64,000 nt of DNA from Thunnus maccoyii (GCF_910596095.1 NC_056539.1:22497001-22561000); one strand, 5' to 3'; shown: positions 23,301-35,601, counted from the first letter of the stretch. A program made the numbers and translations. Notes: generated by a model from the sequence alone, not told the origin.

Positions 23301-25239
23301 GAAACCTGAAACATCAACCTGAAGAAGAGAAGATGGCTGAAAAGATTTGGAAAATAAAGCATTGTATTTTGGAGAGGAGCAGTGCGATGTGTTTCTTTTA
23401 AAGTACTACTGAAAACTCACACCGGTCTGCTCCTCACTGTGTGTGTCGACTAAGTTAGAAAGGGAGTTGGTCACAGAACAAACGGTGACGGGCTGAATCA
23501 GGACACTGACTCAAAGCAGATCCTGTTTACTGCACAGCTTCTTCCCTAAATATAAGGGTTTGATAAAACACTAGATGATACTGTGAAGTATTGTTCACTA
23601 AAAAATTGAATTCTTGACTAAATCTATTTGCACCATTTGTTCAAATTCTGCTGAACATGAATCCAGGAAATTTCCCAGAGGAAATTGTTTTACAGAGGTG
23701 GTAAAACACCCAGATCCTGATGCAGCTATTATATATATTATATTCTTCTTCACTATTAGGAATCTGATATCGTTCATATGAAAGTGTAAGTCCGCTCTCA
23801 CTGACGACCTTCAAGTTGTGCGAATGATCTGAAGAGTTATCAAAGTTGCTGCAGAAATTGTTGGTTTTGACAGAACAGAAAAAAAGTTTAAGGTTGTGTT
23901 ACTAAAAAAAAGCAAAATTGCAAAAACCTGAGGAGCTCTCCTAAACATTATGTGAGATGTTTTCTAAGCCATGAAAGTTGATAAAAATGCGTTTACTTTT
24001 AGTGCTAAAAGTAGGACCAAATATGCATCACTGCTACTAAATAGGAAGGAACTACACAAGCCATCTTTTGAAGGGGATGAAGATAAAGAGGAAATATCTT
24101 GTTTTACACAAAACAGTCTTTGTGAATCACGAACATGGGCTAAGTGTAGTAAATGCTCATACTGGTAATTTTATTTATAAACTTTTGGAATGCCTTATTT
24201 GAATTGTTAACACGGATTTTGATATATGTTTACTGATGATTTTGTTTGTCTTGTTTTCTTGCCTATATATTTCTTTTTCTTTTAACATGTTTGAAATAAA
24301 AATTGAATAACTGAAATGAACTTTTACTTATTTTTATTTTTTAACAGACGCAATCAATTATTCATGTGACTTGAATGTTATCAATGCAAAATCTTAAAAG
24401 GAAAAGCAATGGTTGCATGAGAGAGGCACATACTACTGTAAGTTTTAGGCACTAGATGTTTAGATTCTTATCCATCATGCAATACCATCGGCGAGGCTTC
24501 TGATCGGTCCTAAATTTATTCTGCAGCATGACAACAACCCAAAACATGCGCCCAGAGTCATAAAGAAGTATCTCCACCTACAAGAAGAACAAGGAGTCCT
24601 GCATCAAAAGGTTTGGCCCCCACAGAGCCCTGATCTCGGCATTATCGGGTCAGTCTGGGATTACATGAAGAGACAGAAGCAGCTGAGACACCTAAATACA
24701 TAGAAGAACTGTGGAAAGTCTCCAAGATGCAGGAACAACCGGCCTGCCAAGTACCTGAAAAACTGTATGCAGGTGTACTGAAGAGAACTGCTGCTGTTTT
24801 AAAGGCAAAGCGTTTGTCTGTTTACTGAACTTTGCATGAAATTAATTGATAAGTGGTGTCTTGTAATCTCATGTGGGTTTGGCATGACACAGAAATAAAA
24901 AAATAAACTATAACAGCATCAGATACTGATTCCTCTCCGGTCATGAGTGGGACAAGGCACCAACACCTCCAGGGTTGCAGGTACCATTCCCACACTGTGA
25001 TAAAGACGTCACCCCTTCTCCACCTACAGTAGCTCTGTCTCTGGCTCACCTGTTCTGCTCCAGTCCCGGACTCGGACCGGGTCCTTATAAGTCTCTCGGG
25101 TCTGCTGCAGGATGTCTCCCAACGCCAGCATACCTCCGCCGCTCAGAGTGTTGGTGAGCAGCAGGTATCGGCCCTGGAACAGCGGCCGCCAGCAGAACCG
25201 TATGCGGACCAGAAACTCTTTGCCCGCCCGGTGAAACAT
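20219..25239 (-). CDS. mpv17l2: Mpv17-like protein 2, mitochondrial inner membrane
   Basis: Spliced model: 25050-25239, 22719-22880, 22250-22326, 20525-20653, 20219-20317, all GT-AG with consistent phases (1, 1, 0, 0). The product has 218 residues, near the mammalian length of about 206. The Mpv17/PMP22 family is a set of four-span membrane proteins. MPV17L2 is known as a mitochondrial inner-membrane protein needed for mitoribosome assembly and mitochondrial translation. Diagnostic stretches are [20 protein letters not shown] (about residues 20-39), [18 protein letters not shown] (64-81), [19 protein letters not shown] (100-118) and the family signature [20 protein letters not shown] with [11 protein letters not shown] (144-184). 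The tail from 187 is polar and poorly conserved. The start is the only Met before the conserved block. A minus-strand ATTAAA at 20013-20008 is the likely poly(A) signal. Confidence 0.95.
20525..20653 (-). CDS. mpv17l2: mpv17l2 exon 4 (Mpv17/PMP22 signature)
   Basis: Exactly 43 codons in phase 0, [20 protein letters not shown] through YLSYLKHR, which hold the family signature. The acceptor is CTGGCAG and the donor AGA|GTAAGT. Confidence 0.95.
21070..21410. repeat. Interspersed repeat, copy 1 of the CATGG..GTTGAGA family
   Basis: Phrases GGGGACCATGGATGTCTGTA, AGCAATCCATGAGATAATAG and GTTGAGATAGTTCAGTCTGG match the shorter copy at 54750-54920. It lies in intron 3 of mpv17l2. Confidence 0.6.
22250..22326 (-). 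CDS. mpv17l2: mpv17l2 exon 3
   Basis: 77 nt encoding [20 protein letters not shown] and then WEFLV, which matches the loop before the signature block. The acceptor is TTGCAG and the donor GTG|GTAAGT. An alternative donor one codon earlier would give WEFL. The longer form keeps the length seen in mammals. Confidence 0.85.
22719..22880 (-). CDS. mpv17l2: mpv17l2 exon 2
   Basis: 162 nt in phase 1 to 1, encoding [20 protein letters not shown] and on to LGLWYFL. This is the conserved second and third membrane region of the family. The acceptor ends CTGAAG and the donor is TTAG|GTAAGA. Confidence 0.93.
24470..24860 (+). pseudogene. Dead Tc1/mariner transposase, C-terminal part
   Basis: The translation shows the DDE-domain C-terminal half: [20 protein letters not shown], then [16 protein letters not shown] and [20 protein letters not shown], which match the conserved QHDNDPKH and [12 protein letters not shown] motifs. 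The usual N-P-I-E reads G-I-I-G, so the last catalytic acid is lost. Stops follow. It lies in intron 1 of mpv17l2, antisense to that gene. Confidence 0.85.
25050..25239 (-). CDS. mpv17l2: mpv17l2 exon 1
   Basis: Encodes residues 1-63 plus one base. It starts [20 protein letters not shown], a short basic, hydrophobic N terminus that fits mitochondrial targeting, and ends DWSRT. The donor is ACAG|GTGAGC. It lies in a locally CpG-rich stretch (about 25060-25300), which is the likely promoter/5' UTR. Confidence 0.93.
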
Positions 25240-25714
25240 GATGTTTGGACCGTGGAGAGAGCGCTGTCATCTGCGGGAGACACAAACTCTAGGGCTCTCT
25301 CTGGAGGGGGTATTTAACAGACAAAAAAGTGTTTTAAGGTTCAAAGTTTCGATTCATTCAGCAACTGCTTGACCTGGTGTCACATAAGTGTCACCGGAGC
25401 TAAATTAAACCAGAAATAGCCGCCGGGCTGCACCGACTTTGTAGCCGGTAACAACAGCCTAAAGTGCCGTTTTCTCTGTGACACAACACAGGTGCTGGGA
25501 TAGGTATCGATACACAAAAAAACATTAAATTTCACAATGATCTCCTTTCTTCTGTCAGACGACACATGCAACAAACCAATGATAACAGGAAGGACAACCT
25601 GAGGCGGATTTAAGGAGGAAACAAATGCTTGAGCGCTGCCTGCTGGTCTGGAGGAACAAGCGCTTGAAAGACAGTTTCCAAACAATCTACACAGAAGTAC
25701 TAATGGTTTACTGA

Positions 25715-26470
25715 AACCTGCAGTGCGGAACTTTTCCATATAAATGAATGCCCGTTACATTCAAGCCCTTGCCAAACGAGTTCACACAAATTAAGCTTAT
25801 CACCGCCAGATAAATCTCTCTGTATTTCACAGTATACAGAGTTTTTAAATCTTATGTCAGGTGCGACATTCCCGCGCTGGCCGTTAATCGTGCGGCTCTT
25901 CTAGACTTTCCAAATGTTATCATTCCGTGGGGGTTGTGTGACGCTCAAAACAATTTATCCAGCTTTTTACAGCTGCAGTACGACCAGTGGTGTACTGGTC
26001 ATCGGGAATACAGGGACGAATCTCGGTGGGCGGTGGACTGCGAAAAAAAAAAAATACGTGGACCGGACCTCTCTCTCGGTGTGAGCATGAGAGCGTGCTG
26101 CATACCTGTGTTAATAGCCCAGCCCAGCGCCCCCCTTTACTCTCACTGCCAGAGGGGGGAAACAAAAGTCCTGCACTCCAGCTTTAAAGCGGCTGTAAAT
26201 TGTATTTTTTTATCACAATGTATAAAATGACAATATGTAATATAAAAACCCATTGTACACTACCTGCTCAGCAGCAAACAGCAGACAGACACAGGTAGCG
26301 ACTAGCTGGTGAACACAGTGGAGCGTTTTAGCAGCCAAAGAGCCCGGTATTTCCCTCAGGAGTTGGTAGATAGAGGCCAAAAACAGCAAAAAGAGAGTGG
26401 ATATTGGACTTATCCACCAGCTGGCCAGAAACACATCTCTCAATGAATGATAATGTTGCTCTTTAACTGC
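25715..26470. repeat. Composite teleost interspersed repeat
   Basis: Phrases CCTGCAGTGCGGAACTTTTC, TTCAAGCCCTTGCCAAACGA, GTCCTGCACTCCAGCTTTAA, AGCCAAAGAGCCCGGTATTT and GTGGATATTGGACTTATCCA recur in many percomorph genomes. It begins about 475 bp upstream of the mpv17l2 start codon. Frames inside it are not genes. Confidence 0.55.
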
Positions 26471-26878
26471 ACAGTAGGATGTGTAAATAAGCAACTGTGT
26501 AAATAAGAAAACAGAAGCTTAGGGCGCCAAATGAGTGGGACGTCTACTTTTTTCTTCATTTTACCAACAGCTTCTGACAATATGCACTTCTTTCCCCCAC
26601 TTAATGTTTTTCTTCTCTTTTTTTCTAGGGATGACCAACAATTAATCCAAAAACATTTTTTATTTTTCAACAGAATTTTATAGAAAACCTCTTCAGAACA
26701 ATATAAAAAACTTGTTTTTTCACTTGTTTCTGCTGATTGATGATATTTTACTGCATGTAGCTGTTTCCTGTCCACCAGTGTGTGTTTGTCTAGGTGGGGC
26801 TCCTCTTTGTGTTTATTCTCAGTTATTGCTGCAAATTATTAATGAATAAAACCTTTAACCATCCTATTTCCCATAGTC

Positions 26879-27786
26879 CAGTGGTTGAAAGAAACTAAGT
26901 ACATTTATCAAGTACTGTACTTAAGTACAGTTTTGTGGTATTTGTACTTTACTTGAGTATTTCCGTTTTATGCTACTTTATACTTCCACTCCAATACATT
27001 TCAGAGGGAAAGATATTACTTCCTATTCCACTACATTTATTTGACAGCTTTAGTTACTTTTCAGATGAAGATTTGAAGATTTGACACAATGGATAATATA
27101 ACAAGCTTTTAAAATACAACACATTGTTAAAGATTAAACTAGTGGTTTCCAACCTTGTTGGCTTTTAACGTCTTACAAAAAGCAGTGTGTAGTCGGGATC
27201 ACATTTCAGATGTCTATGAGTTGTTAACAGCTCCACCAAATAGTGATTTTTCCCTCTAAGCTTCCTACATGGTTTCATTTCAATAAATGTTCAAATGATC
27301 CAATATTTCACCAAAAATCAAAGATTAGAGAAAAAGTCCAAAAACTGAAAACAGATTTGTTAATCAGAACTTTGTTTTTTCTTCTTTCCTCTCCCATTAA
27401 TCATCTCACGACCCTGCAGATTTATCTGGTGACCCTTTGGAGGGGCCCAACCCCTAGGTTGGGAACCACTGGACTAAACTAGCTAGATGTATTAAGTAGT
27501 TCAAACTAGCTCCACCTCCAGCAGCTACAACAGTAACATGCTGCTTACACACTGATGCTTCAGTATTAATAATCTATTTATGTCATATGTAATAATATAT
27601 CAGTCAGAGGGACCAAACCACTACTTTTACTACAATACTTTAAGTACAATTTGCTGCTAATACTTATTTACTTTTTATTAAGTAGGATTTTTGATGCAGG
27701 ACTTTTACTTGTAATGGAGTATTTTTTACATTGCTGTATTGGTACTTTTACTTAAGTAAAGTATCAGAATACTTCTTCCACCACTG
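26879..27786. mobile_element. hAT-type non-autonomous element, inverted copy 1 (908 bp)
   Basis: The ends CAGTGGTTGAAAGAAACTAA and CTTCTTCCACCACTG form inverted termini. The inside is rich in AAGTACTT words. An additional ~340-bp segment (about 27140-27475) begins GTTTCCAACCTT and ends GGTTGGGAACCACT, a nested inverted-end element. Confidence 0.75.
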
Positions 27787-28289
27787 CTAATAATACTATA
27801 ATAGCCTTTATACTGTAGGTCTTTTAATGCTAATTAATTGCATTTAATTTCCAGATCTTTGTTTTTGTACTTACTTACTGTAATTAATGATCTTGCATTG
27901 CAAATAAATGGTTGCTAACTTATTCTCAGTGAACCATTAACAGATAGAAACTGTGCATATTCTTATAATGTTGCTTCACAGATTATAACTCAAAGTAGTT
28001 AACAATATTATCTGATATATCACCACAATATTTCTGAGCTCACTTCAACATGTGTTACTCAACATGAAGTATGTAGTGACTTTGTGATTTCCTTTGTTTT
28101 CTACTAAATTACACAGACATTCTTTTGTGGTGATATTTTACAATAACCATCATAAGACCAGCGTCTGTTATTGGGTGGAAATGGCAGCAGTGGTTACTGC
28201 TGACCTCCTAATCAATTATTCAGTCTCCCCGGCAGCGCTCATCAATAATAAATGACAGGTTGAGTATTTGAGGAGGAATATTTCAGGAC

Positions 28290-28440
28290 AGTTTGCAGCG
28301 CGTCTTCTGATTGGTCAGACGGGCTGTCAATCTTCCACACGACCGTTGAGACCCCGCCCACCTGCTGGCTGCGTAAAGATGGCGGAGTTTAAGGTAGACC
28401 GGAACTGAGTCTTTCCTTCATAATACAATCATTTAGCGCT
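28290..28440 (+). promoter_or_regulatory. GC-box/CCAAT promoter-like segment with ATGGCGGAG
   Basis: It contains CTGATTGGTC (inverted CCAAT), CCCCGCCCACC (GC box) and a well-placed AAAGATGGCGGAGTTTAAGG on the plus strand. The frame from that ATG stops after nine codons unless spliced at AAG|GTAGAC, which is a weak donor. No downstream coding partner was found. It could be a first exon, a relic, or chance. Confidence 0.35.
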
Positions 28441-28570
28441 CGGGTTCAGGTCTGGTAGTGAACATAAGATCGATACTAAAAACAGATTTGTTTATCCCTC
28501 ATCCATCCTGCCAACATATTTAACATATAAGGACTACCGACTGCCTCCCCCTGCCCCTTTTTGACTGTGA

Positions 28571-29077
28571 CAGTGGTGGAAGAAGTATTCAGATACTTTA
28601 CCAATACAGCAATGTAAAAATACTCCATTACAAGTAAAAGTCCTGCATGGAAAATCCTACTCAAGTAAAAGTACAAGTGTTAGCAGCAAAGTGTACTTAA
28701 GTATTAAAGTAAAAGTACTTGTTTAATCCCTCTGATTGACATATTATTATATATGACATCATTAGATTATTAATACTGAAGCATCAGTGTGTAAGCAGCA
28801 TGTTACTGTTGTAGCTGCTGGAGGTGGAGCTAGTTTAGTTCAATGGTTCCCAACCTAAAGCCAAAAAGGTTAACAACGTGTTGTATTTTAAAAACTTGTT
28901 ATATTATTCATTGTGTCAAATCTTCACCTGAAAAGTCACTAAAGCTGTCAAGTAAATGTTGTGGAGTGGAAGTATAAAGTAGCATCAAATGGAAATACTC
29001 AAGTAAAGTACAAGTACCTTAAAATTGTACTTAAGTACAGTACTTGAGTAAATGTACTTAGTTTCTTTCAACCACTG
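28571..29077. mobile_element. hAT-type non-autonomous element, inverted copy 2 (507 bp)
   Basis: The same family as 26879-27786 in opposite orientation: it opens CAGTGGTGGAAGAAGTATTC and closes TAGTTTCTTTCAACCACTG. The flanks GACTGTGA and GACTGGGG are a plausible decayed 8-bp target duplication. Confidence 0.75.
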
Positions 29078-29399
29078 GACTGGGGGCCCTAGGACCCCAA
29101 TACATTGGTATTTTTTGAAAAAGCACTAATTAAAACAAAGAAACAACATTAAAAACAAATTGATTTTGAGTCATGAAAACCCGCTGAGGTCTGCCGGTAC
29201 CTCAGCTGGTAGGATTATGGTTAAATTTACACAAAGTTTTGTGAATGTTTTATTCAAAACAATCACAACATTTAAAACACATAATGTACAGAAAGTAACT
29301 TTAAAAACAAGCAATAAACCCAATAAAAATACGCATTTAAAAGATGCAGGGTGATTTTCTCCTTTAAAAAAGAGTTTTACCAAATTTTTCATTATAAAC

Positions 29400-29545
29400 G
29401 TGACGTCACATTTATTTTTTATTTATTTGTGTTTAGTAATTCCTGGCCGGATGTTGTATGGTACAATCTCTGTGACTTGACAGTGGTGTGTTTCTGCGGT
29501 GCTGGACGCGGTGGATAGATATCTATAAAGGTGAGATTTCAGTCT
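29400..29545 (+). promoter_or_regulatory. Possible non-coding first exon
   Basis: A locally GC-richer stretch (GCGGTGCTGGACGCGGTGG) runs into ATCTATAAAG|GTGAGATT, a good donor. It is one candidate for a rab3a 5' UTR exon, since rab3a must have one upstream of 44212. Nothing in the sequence proves the link. Confidence 0.25.
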
Positions 29546-30552
29546 TTATTAATCTATTGCTTTGCCTTAAAAATCCCCTTTCCTTTATCTAAATGTGCTG
29601 TAGATTGTATTTATGGTTTAATGACGCTTTTATTTAAAATGTCCAGTAAAGGATTTCGGATTTAAAAAGATGCTTGCTTTAGAGCAGCTGTTCATTGTGA
29701 AAACCACAAAACCGTCATTACTGTAAGCTATGAATTGTGTATTTATTCGGTTGAGCTTTGGATGGATGCTGCTGGTTTAGAGGATCTCTGCTGTGACTGA
29801 CTGAGGGCCCGTCCTGCAGGAAAAGGCGTTTCACACCGTCCGATGGTTTAAAACGAGAAAATGGGTCCAAATGGATCTGAGGCACGAACAATAGAGTAAA
29901 ATACAACATCTGAATTCCCTTCATAGAGCAAACTGGACGAGTGAAACCATATTATACATATATATATCTTTACAAGCGTATTATATATAATATATATAGT
30001 AATTCTCAGGATATTTTAATGATTATTATGGTAAAATAAGATAAGGTCACTGCTGAATCCCACAGACACACACTGTAAATCAGAGTCTTGGGATGATTAT
30101 TGGAATATTATGGGAATTGAATACATTAAATGCGGTTTGGGCAGAAACCATATGGAGCACTATTGTTTTCCTGTGGTAGGCTGAAACATTTGGCCCTAAA
30201 CCAATCAAATCGCGGATAGTGCCTTCATATGTATTAGTGTGTCTATGTGTGTGCTTCCTACACTGCAATAGCACATCAGGAAAGAAATCTTTGGAAATAT
30301 GTAAGAAAAAAACAAAGAATTAGGCTATAAATGTACCCTAATTTAAAAAAATATATGTATATGGGAGTGTCCCTCATGCTGCATATATAGTGAATGTTGT
30401 TAAGAGAACATAAGAGGAGAAGAAGCAACATAGAAATGCTGCAGTTTCATAAATTTAGGATATTTGAATGAATTCTGGCTGAATTTAGAGAAAAAATGTT
30501 TGTGGTTTTTGAAAAACAGTTCAGTCTATAGGTGAAAGCACTTCCTATGTAT

Positions 30553-30821
30553 TAGGGCTGCAACTAACAATTATTTTCATTATTGATTAATCTGTCTATT
30601 ATTTTCTCGATTACCATAATCAATTAGTTGTTTGGTCTATAAAATGTCAGAAAATGGTGAAAAAATGACTAAGGAAACCAGAAAATATTCACATTGGAGA
30701 AGCTGGAATCAGAGAATTTGGAGACTCTTTTCTTAAAACGATGAATTGATTATCAAAAAAGTTGGTGATTGATTAAATAGTTGGCAACTAATCGTTTAGT
30801 TGACTAATTGTTGCAGTTCTA
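30553..30821. mobile_element. hAT-type MITE, copy B (intact, 269 bp)
   Basis: The terminal inverted repeats TAGGGCTGCAAC and GTTGCAGTTCTA are flanked by CTATGTAT and CTATGTAC, an 8-bp target duplication with one mismatch, as hAT elements make. It is non-coding. Confidence 0.8.
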
Positions 30822-30830
30822 CTATGTACT

Positions 30831-30846
30831 TGTGTGTGTATGTGTG

Positions 30847-30877
<31 letters not shown>
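30831..30877. repeat. TG microsatellite
   Basis: A TG run with one TGCG break, directly beside the right end of MITE copy B. Confidence 0.9.
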
Positions 30878-30999
30878 AATGGTAATGAAATTGTTGATTC
30901 AGCTGAGCCAGTCAGCAGTTTGGTTAATAAACGATTTGGCCAAAGATTAACGTAAACTGTAACATTTTACCTGTTCCGGTAGTGATTCTGGAGACTCAG

Positions 31000-33160
31000 T
31001 TTTTCATTTCACCTGTTAATATGCTTCATTGCGTTTTTAAAAAAAAGTCTGAAAATGAGCCGGCAGTCTGCAGGCCGCATCTGCACTTCCTCTGCTGACG
31101 GTAAAGTTACTGGCAGTCAGACCCGCAGGCACGAGTGACGCATCTGCTGCTTCTCGTCCATGTTGCTGTGACAAACACCACTATCAACCAGGATCAGACT
31201 GAAACTCTCCAGACGATCTTTTATTATGTTTCAGATATTAGTCATCTCATCTGCAACAGACTCAAAGATCAGATTTCTTTTTCTAAATTAGGACATGTCA
31301 GACCTTAAAGCTGCCTGCTCTCACTAAAATATTTTAATCAGTTTGGATTCACTGGAGACTTTTATCATCCCATGATAGTTTAAAGCTGCTTCAAGGATGG
31401 TCCTTGTACATTTTGAGGCACAGAAATGCTCAAATATCAATGTTGAATATTAGCTCTCAGTGGTTTCAAGGAAAAATATGAATAATTTAAAAAGCCATAT
31501 CGAATCCTAGCAGGACATAAAGTGTGAATGAATTTAAATACTGTTGCATAATAACAAAACACAGCTTAACTGCATAGAGGAACTGTAGAGAGAAAAGTTT
31601 CTAAACATTTTTTGAATAATAGACTCATATGCATGTAAAAACAGTGAAAAAACAGTCAGAATTAAAGGCAGATATTGAAGAGTAGTAACGTCAGGTTTAT
31701 ATTGAGACTTTTAATCCAAAACGTCCTGAATTCACTTGCAGACTCAAGCAACCAAAAAACCCAACTCCTACATCCTGGCTGCTCCCCTCTCTCTGCTTTT
31801 CTGTTTGCTGTGGAGAAAAAAAAAATAAAAAAAGATGAAGAGGTGCTATTTTTAGCTTCCCCTCCTCTCATCTGCATCCCCCCGCTTCCTAGAAAAGGAG
31901 GCACGTGATTGGAGGAAAAGGGGAAAAATGCCATCTCAGGCAACCTGGGTGCAGGACAGCAGCTGCAGAGCACCACTGCTGCGTTAGTGAGGAGACATGT
32001 TCTCTGTTCGGTTTCACACACAGTAAATAATATGTTAGGTTTGATTTTATGTGTGCGATGCTGGATTTTATTAAATATTGCTCATCTGTGATATGATGGA
32101 GGTATTAAACAGGACATTTATTTTTAGTTTAATGATTTTTTGAAAAGGAATTCATCATTTCTACGTGAGGAGCTGCTTAAGTGTCTCGTTTTTCCACCCT
32201 GGTGAGAAGAAAAGTCTTTAACACTTAATATTGAGCCATTTTATTTGGTGGAGAAACAGCAGACAATGAGAGAAAATGCCGGCACAAGCATTTTGCCAGA
32301 AGGGTCAGAGGTCAAATGACTGCTGACCTCACAAGAAGAAGAACAACAGCAATAACCCCCCAAACTAAATTGATTTGAATCATCCTGCAGGTGCAAGATG
32401 AAGATGGATGGACAGAGCTTTAAAACAACATCCTCTCAGATGAAGTCAGAGTCTGAATTATTCTTGAGTTAGTCGGCTTGTAGATAAATATTTTATTCTT
32501 CAGTGTCCTGCTGGTTTCTTTAATATAGTTTACATTTAGCATTCTAGTTCAGGCCCTGACTGTAGTTCTGGGTGTGAAAATAATTAAGATTTTGTTTGTG
32601 AAGACTTTTATTAATATCTCAGTCCATTCACAGATTTGAGTTTTACATTAACAAACATCTGTTGGAGGCAGAAATAATCTGAATAGTTGGCAGAAGATGA
32701 AAATAAGTTTTTCTTCGTAACTGTGAATTCACATCAGAATTTTGCTGCCCAAAATACATTTTCCCACTTTAATCCTGTGTTATGCATGTTCCTGTGTTAA
32801 TTGTTCATTTATCTCTTGTTATATGCCAAATATATGTAAAAAGAATCAGTATCAGAGTATTTTTACATCAAAATCTCTGTCTTTTCTCTTCCTGTAAAAC
32901 AATTTCAAATGTTTGATGACTCTTCCTGCACTCAGGGCGTTTACAAAAGTTCATCCAATCAAACATTCTTCACTGTTTTTGGGTCGTAGTAACTCAGAGC
33001 AATATGGAGAGAGATAGGAAGAGTATGTATGTATGTGGCTGAGGTCTAATTCGTTCATCTCTCCCTTGTCCTCCTCCAGGTGATCTAGCTGATCAAGGGA
33101 GGGAGGTGTCTCCTCTGTAGCTCCGTTTCTCTCTGCAGCTCCACATCAGCCTAAACTCTA
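31000..33160. other. No gene recognised (intergenic or rab3a intron 1)
   Basis: Mixed-composition DNA. A slightly GC-richer patch at 31060-31160 (GAGCCGGCAGTCTGC, GTGACGCATC) could be regulatory. No coding exon was seen. Confidence 0.3.
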
Positions 33161-33174
33161 ACCCCGCCCACTTT

Positions 33175-33310
33175 TAAGTCGTCCAATCAAATGCGGAGGA
33201 TCAGAATTAAATCCCTCTTGCAACTGTACACCGCTCAAATATTCTGTTTCACTGGGAAATACGTCACAGTACAGAAGCTAAAGACGCTCTAACTTATGTT
33301 TCATGGAGCC
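33175..33310. repeat. Short interspersed repeat, copy 1
   Basis: CTGTTTCACTGGGAAATACG, TCACAGTACAG and CATGGAGCCTTTAA match the copy at 48815-48935 (CTGTTTCACTCAGAAATACG, TCACAATACAG, CATATGGACTTTAA). Confidence 0.55.
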
Positions 33311-34662
33311 TTTAAGAGCGAGGTGCGTATGCTTACTGCTGCAAATAAAGCCCCATTTGTCTTGTACAGAGTTCAGTCTGGCTGACCTTTGACCTGTGAA
33401 ATAGCAAGACTCACTAATGTCCATCCAATTTGAGACAGAGGGTGGCATTGACCCATCGTTAAGGAAGTAGTGATGGTAAACTTTCATAGTACCTGTTTGT
33501 GCTGAAATAATACAAATTGTAAGAGATATGCAACGTGGCTTTAGACGGAGGGTGAAGTGTTTGAAAAGGAGATTTATAATTTTTTTGTTAAATGCTAATA
33601 TCAGCTACTTTGTGATGTCAGATCATATGTGCTTGATGCCTCTGTGGTCAGGTAGAGCTGAAGACGTCGCTGTCAGTCATCTCAGCAGGTTTCTCAGTTA
33701 CTGTCTTTAAGCTGGAAGGTGTTTGGGTGATCTGGGATCAGTTGAGGATTAGCTGTCAGTCTGCAGGAAGCCAGCCAATACTGATTAAATGAGCCTGAGT
33801 AGCTGGCCGCAGCAGCACTTAGCTCTGGATCAATCCTGCTCCTGTCGGACGTCAATCTTCTTTAGGTGACAGGTTTAGAGGAGAGCTTGATGATGTCATT
33901 GTCCAGTGTAGAAACTTTCAACTCTTAGTCATAATTGAATTGGGATGAAAAGAAATCCCGCCTCCTTTGGTTAGAGAGGTTGGTTTGAAAATCCAGGCAG
34001 AAAAATGAAGGTGTGACTATTGTCATTGTGCTCGTCAGCAAAGCAGAAAATGATGGATGTGTAGCTGCAGCTGCTGATAAAGTGCATTGTTAATTAGCAG
34101 AACTCCCTTTGTTTTCTCTCCGTAATGTTTTTATGACATCAGGGCTTTTTTAAAAATGCATTTGTGCATGTGTTAAATACTGTAAAAACCCAACCTAATG
34201 ATGCAGCCTGAGCACAGGGGAAAAAAGCCAAAACATCCCATCGTATAAATCTAGAAATACATAGATCAGAGATGTGGATTTCAGTGTCATTCAGGCATTG
34301 TTATTCATCATAATATGAGGTCTCCCCCTTTAAATATGTATGCCCTTATAAAAACATGTCCCTCCTCTTCCATCTGTCAAACCTCCTCTATGATGGAGGA
34401 GCTGAGTGTCCATTTTACAGTCTTTGTCCCTCCTAATTAAACCTCTAAAACGACGTCCCTCCCGACATTCAGTCTCATCTCAGCGTCCTCTTTTTGTCAA
34501 ACAATGGGAGAAAATTTTAACGTCAAAGCTATAATTACATAGTTATATATTACAGTGATCTGTAATGTTGGTGACATACTGTAGTCAGTGAAATGTGTAA
34601 ATATTCAGAATATATCAGAATCACTTCGACTCAGAGGAAATACATATGACAAAGAACAGAAG

Positions 34663-34956
34663 TAGAGCTGCATTGATCAGTTGATTAATCAATTAGTCAA
34701 TTGACAGAAAATTAATTGGAAACTATTTTATTAAATGACTGGTTCCAGCTTCTTAAATAAGATTTGTTGCTTTTCTTTGTCAGATATGACTGAATATATT
34801 TGGGTTTTGGACTGTTGGACAGACAAAAGACATTTTAATACGTATACTTTCATAATTTTCTTGCAATTCATAGACTAAGTGATTAATCGCTCTATATCGA
34901 AAAAAGTAATCAGCAGATTAGTCAATAATGAAAATAATTGTTCATTGCAGCCCTTA
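34663..34956. mobile_element. hAT-type MITE, copy C
   Basis: The ends TAGAGCTGCATTGATCAG and CATTGCAGCCCTTA match the family at 30553. The inner GATTAATC and AATAATGAAAATAATTG words are shared. Confidence 0.65.
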
Positions 34957-35568
34957 AAAATAGCCAATATTAGTCAATATTACTGCACTGCTGTCACTAT
35001 TTTTGTCCGTTTATTTGAACTTACACGTGATGTCACACTTGAGGCAAATTGCGTTGTATTTAGAATCACATTGTGAGTTAAAATTAGATGATGGTGATGA
35101 CGGTAACAATGATGATGAGACTTTATTGATCCCTGTGGGAAGGTTGAGTCGTGACTCAGCAGATTCAGCAACGGAAAGGTCAAACAGACAATTCAAACTC
35201 AATTCAACGTGAAATAACAAACAAAACAAGGAAGATAACGAAACTTTAGAGTATGAAAAGACTGATGCATTTTCAGTAAATGAATACAGATTTATAATAA
35301 GTGCGTTCAGATCTCACCGGGGCTTAATGATGTTGTATTCTTGAGCAACTAGCCAACATTTCTCTTAGTGTTTGTGTACATCATGAAAAACACACGAAAT
35401 ATGGAAAAATGCAAGTTGCTTTGAATAAAATGTAGTCTTTTATACTCTTAATGATTTCTCTCAGATCATAAATTATAACAAACCCACGTGTTATGGTAGC
35501 TGTCCCAGTTCGGCACACCTGACTTGTGGCTTTGTTAAAAGGCAGTTTACCATCCAGCGGGCCAAATG

Positions 35569-35570
<2 letters not shown>

Positions 35571-35600
<30 letters not shown>
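35571..35600. repeat. AGC trinucleotide microsatellite
   Basis: An unbroken run of about ten AGC units, not inside a supported coding frame. Confidence 0.9.

Positions 35601-35601
<1 letters not shown>

Noticed and set aside
25380-25739. 119-codon open frame upstream of mpv17l2 on minus
   Set aside because: It overlaps the mpv17l2 promoter flank and a known-type interspersed repeat; no domain and no conservation pattern is visible.
28378-28407. ATGGCGGAG start as a coding gene
   Set aside because: It stops after nine codons. The possible donor GTAGAC is weak and no second exon was found. It is kept only as a promoter-like lead.
31662-32021. Facing open frames around 31.7-32.0 kb
   Set aside because: Low-complexity Ser/Phe and Lys runs from A/T-rich tracts, with no domain or splice support.
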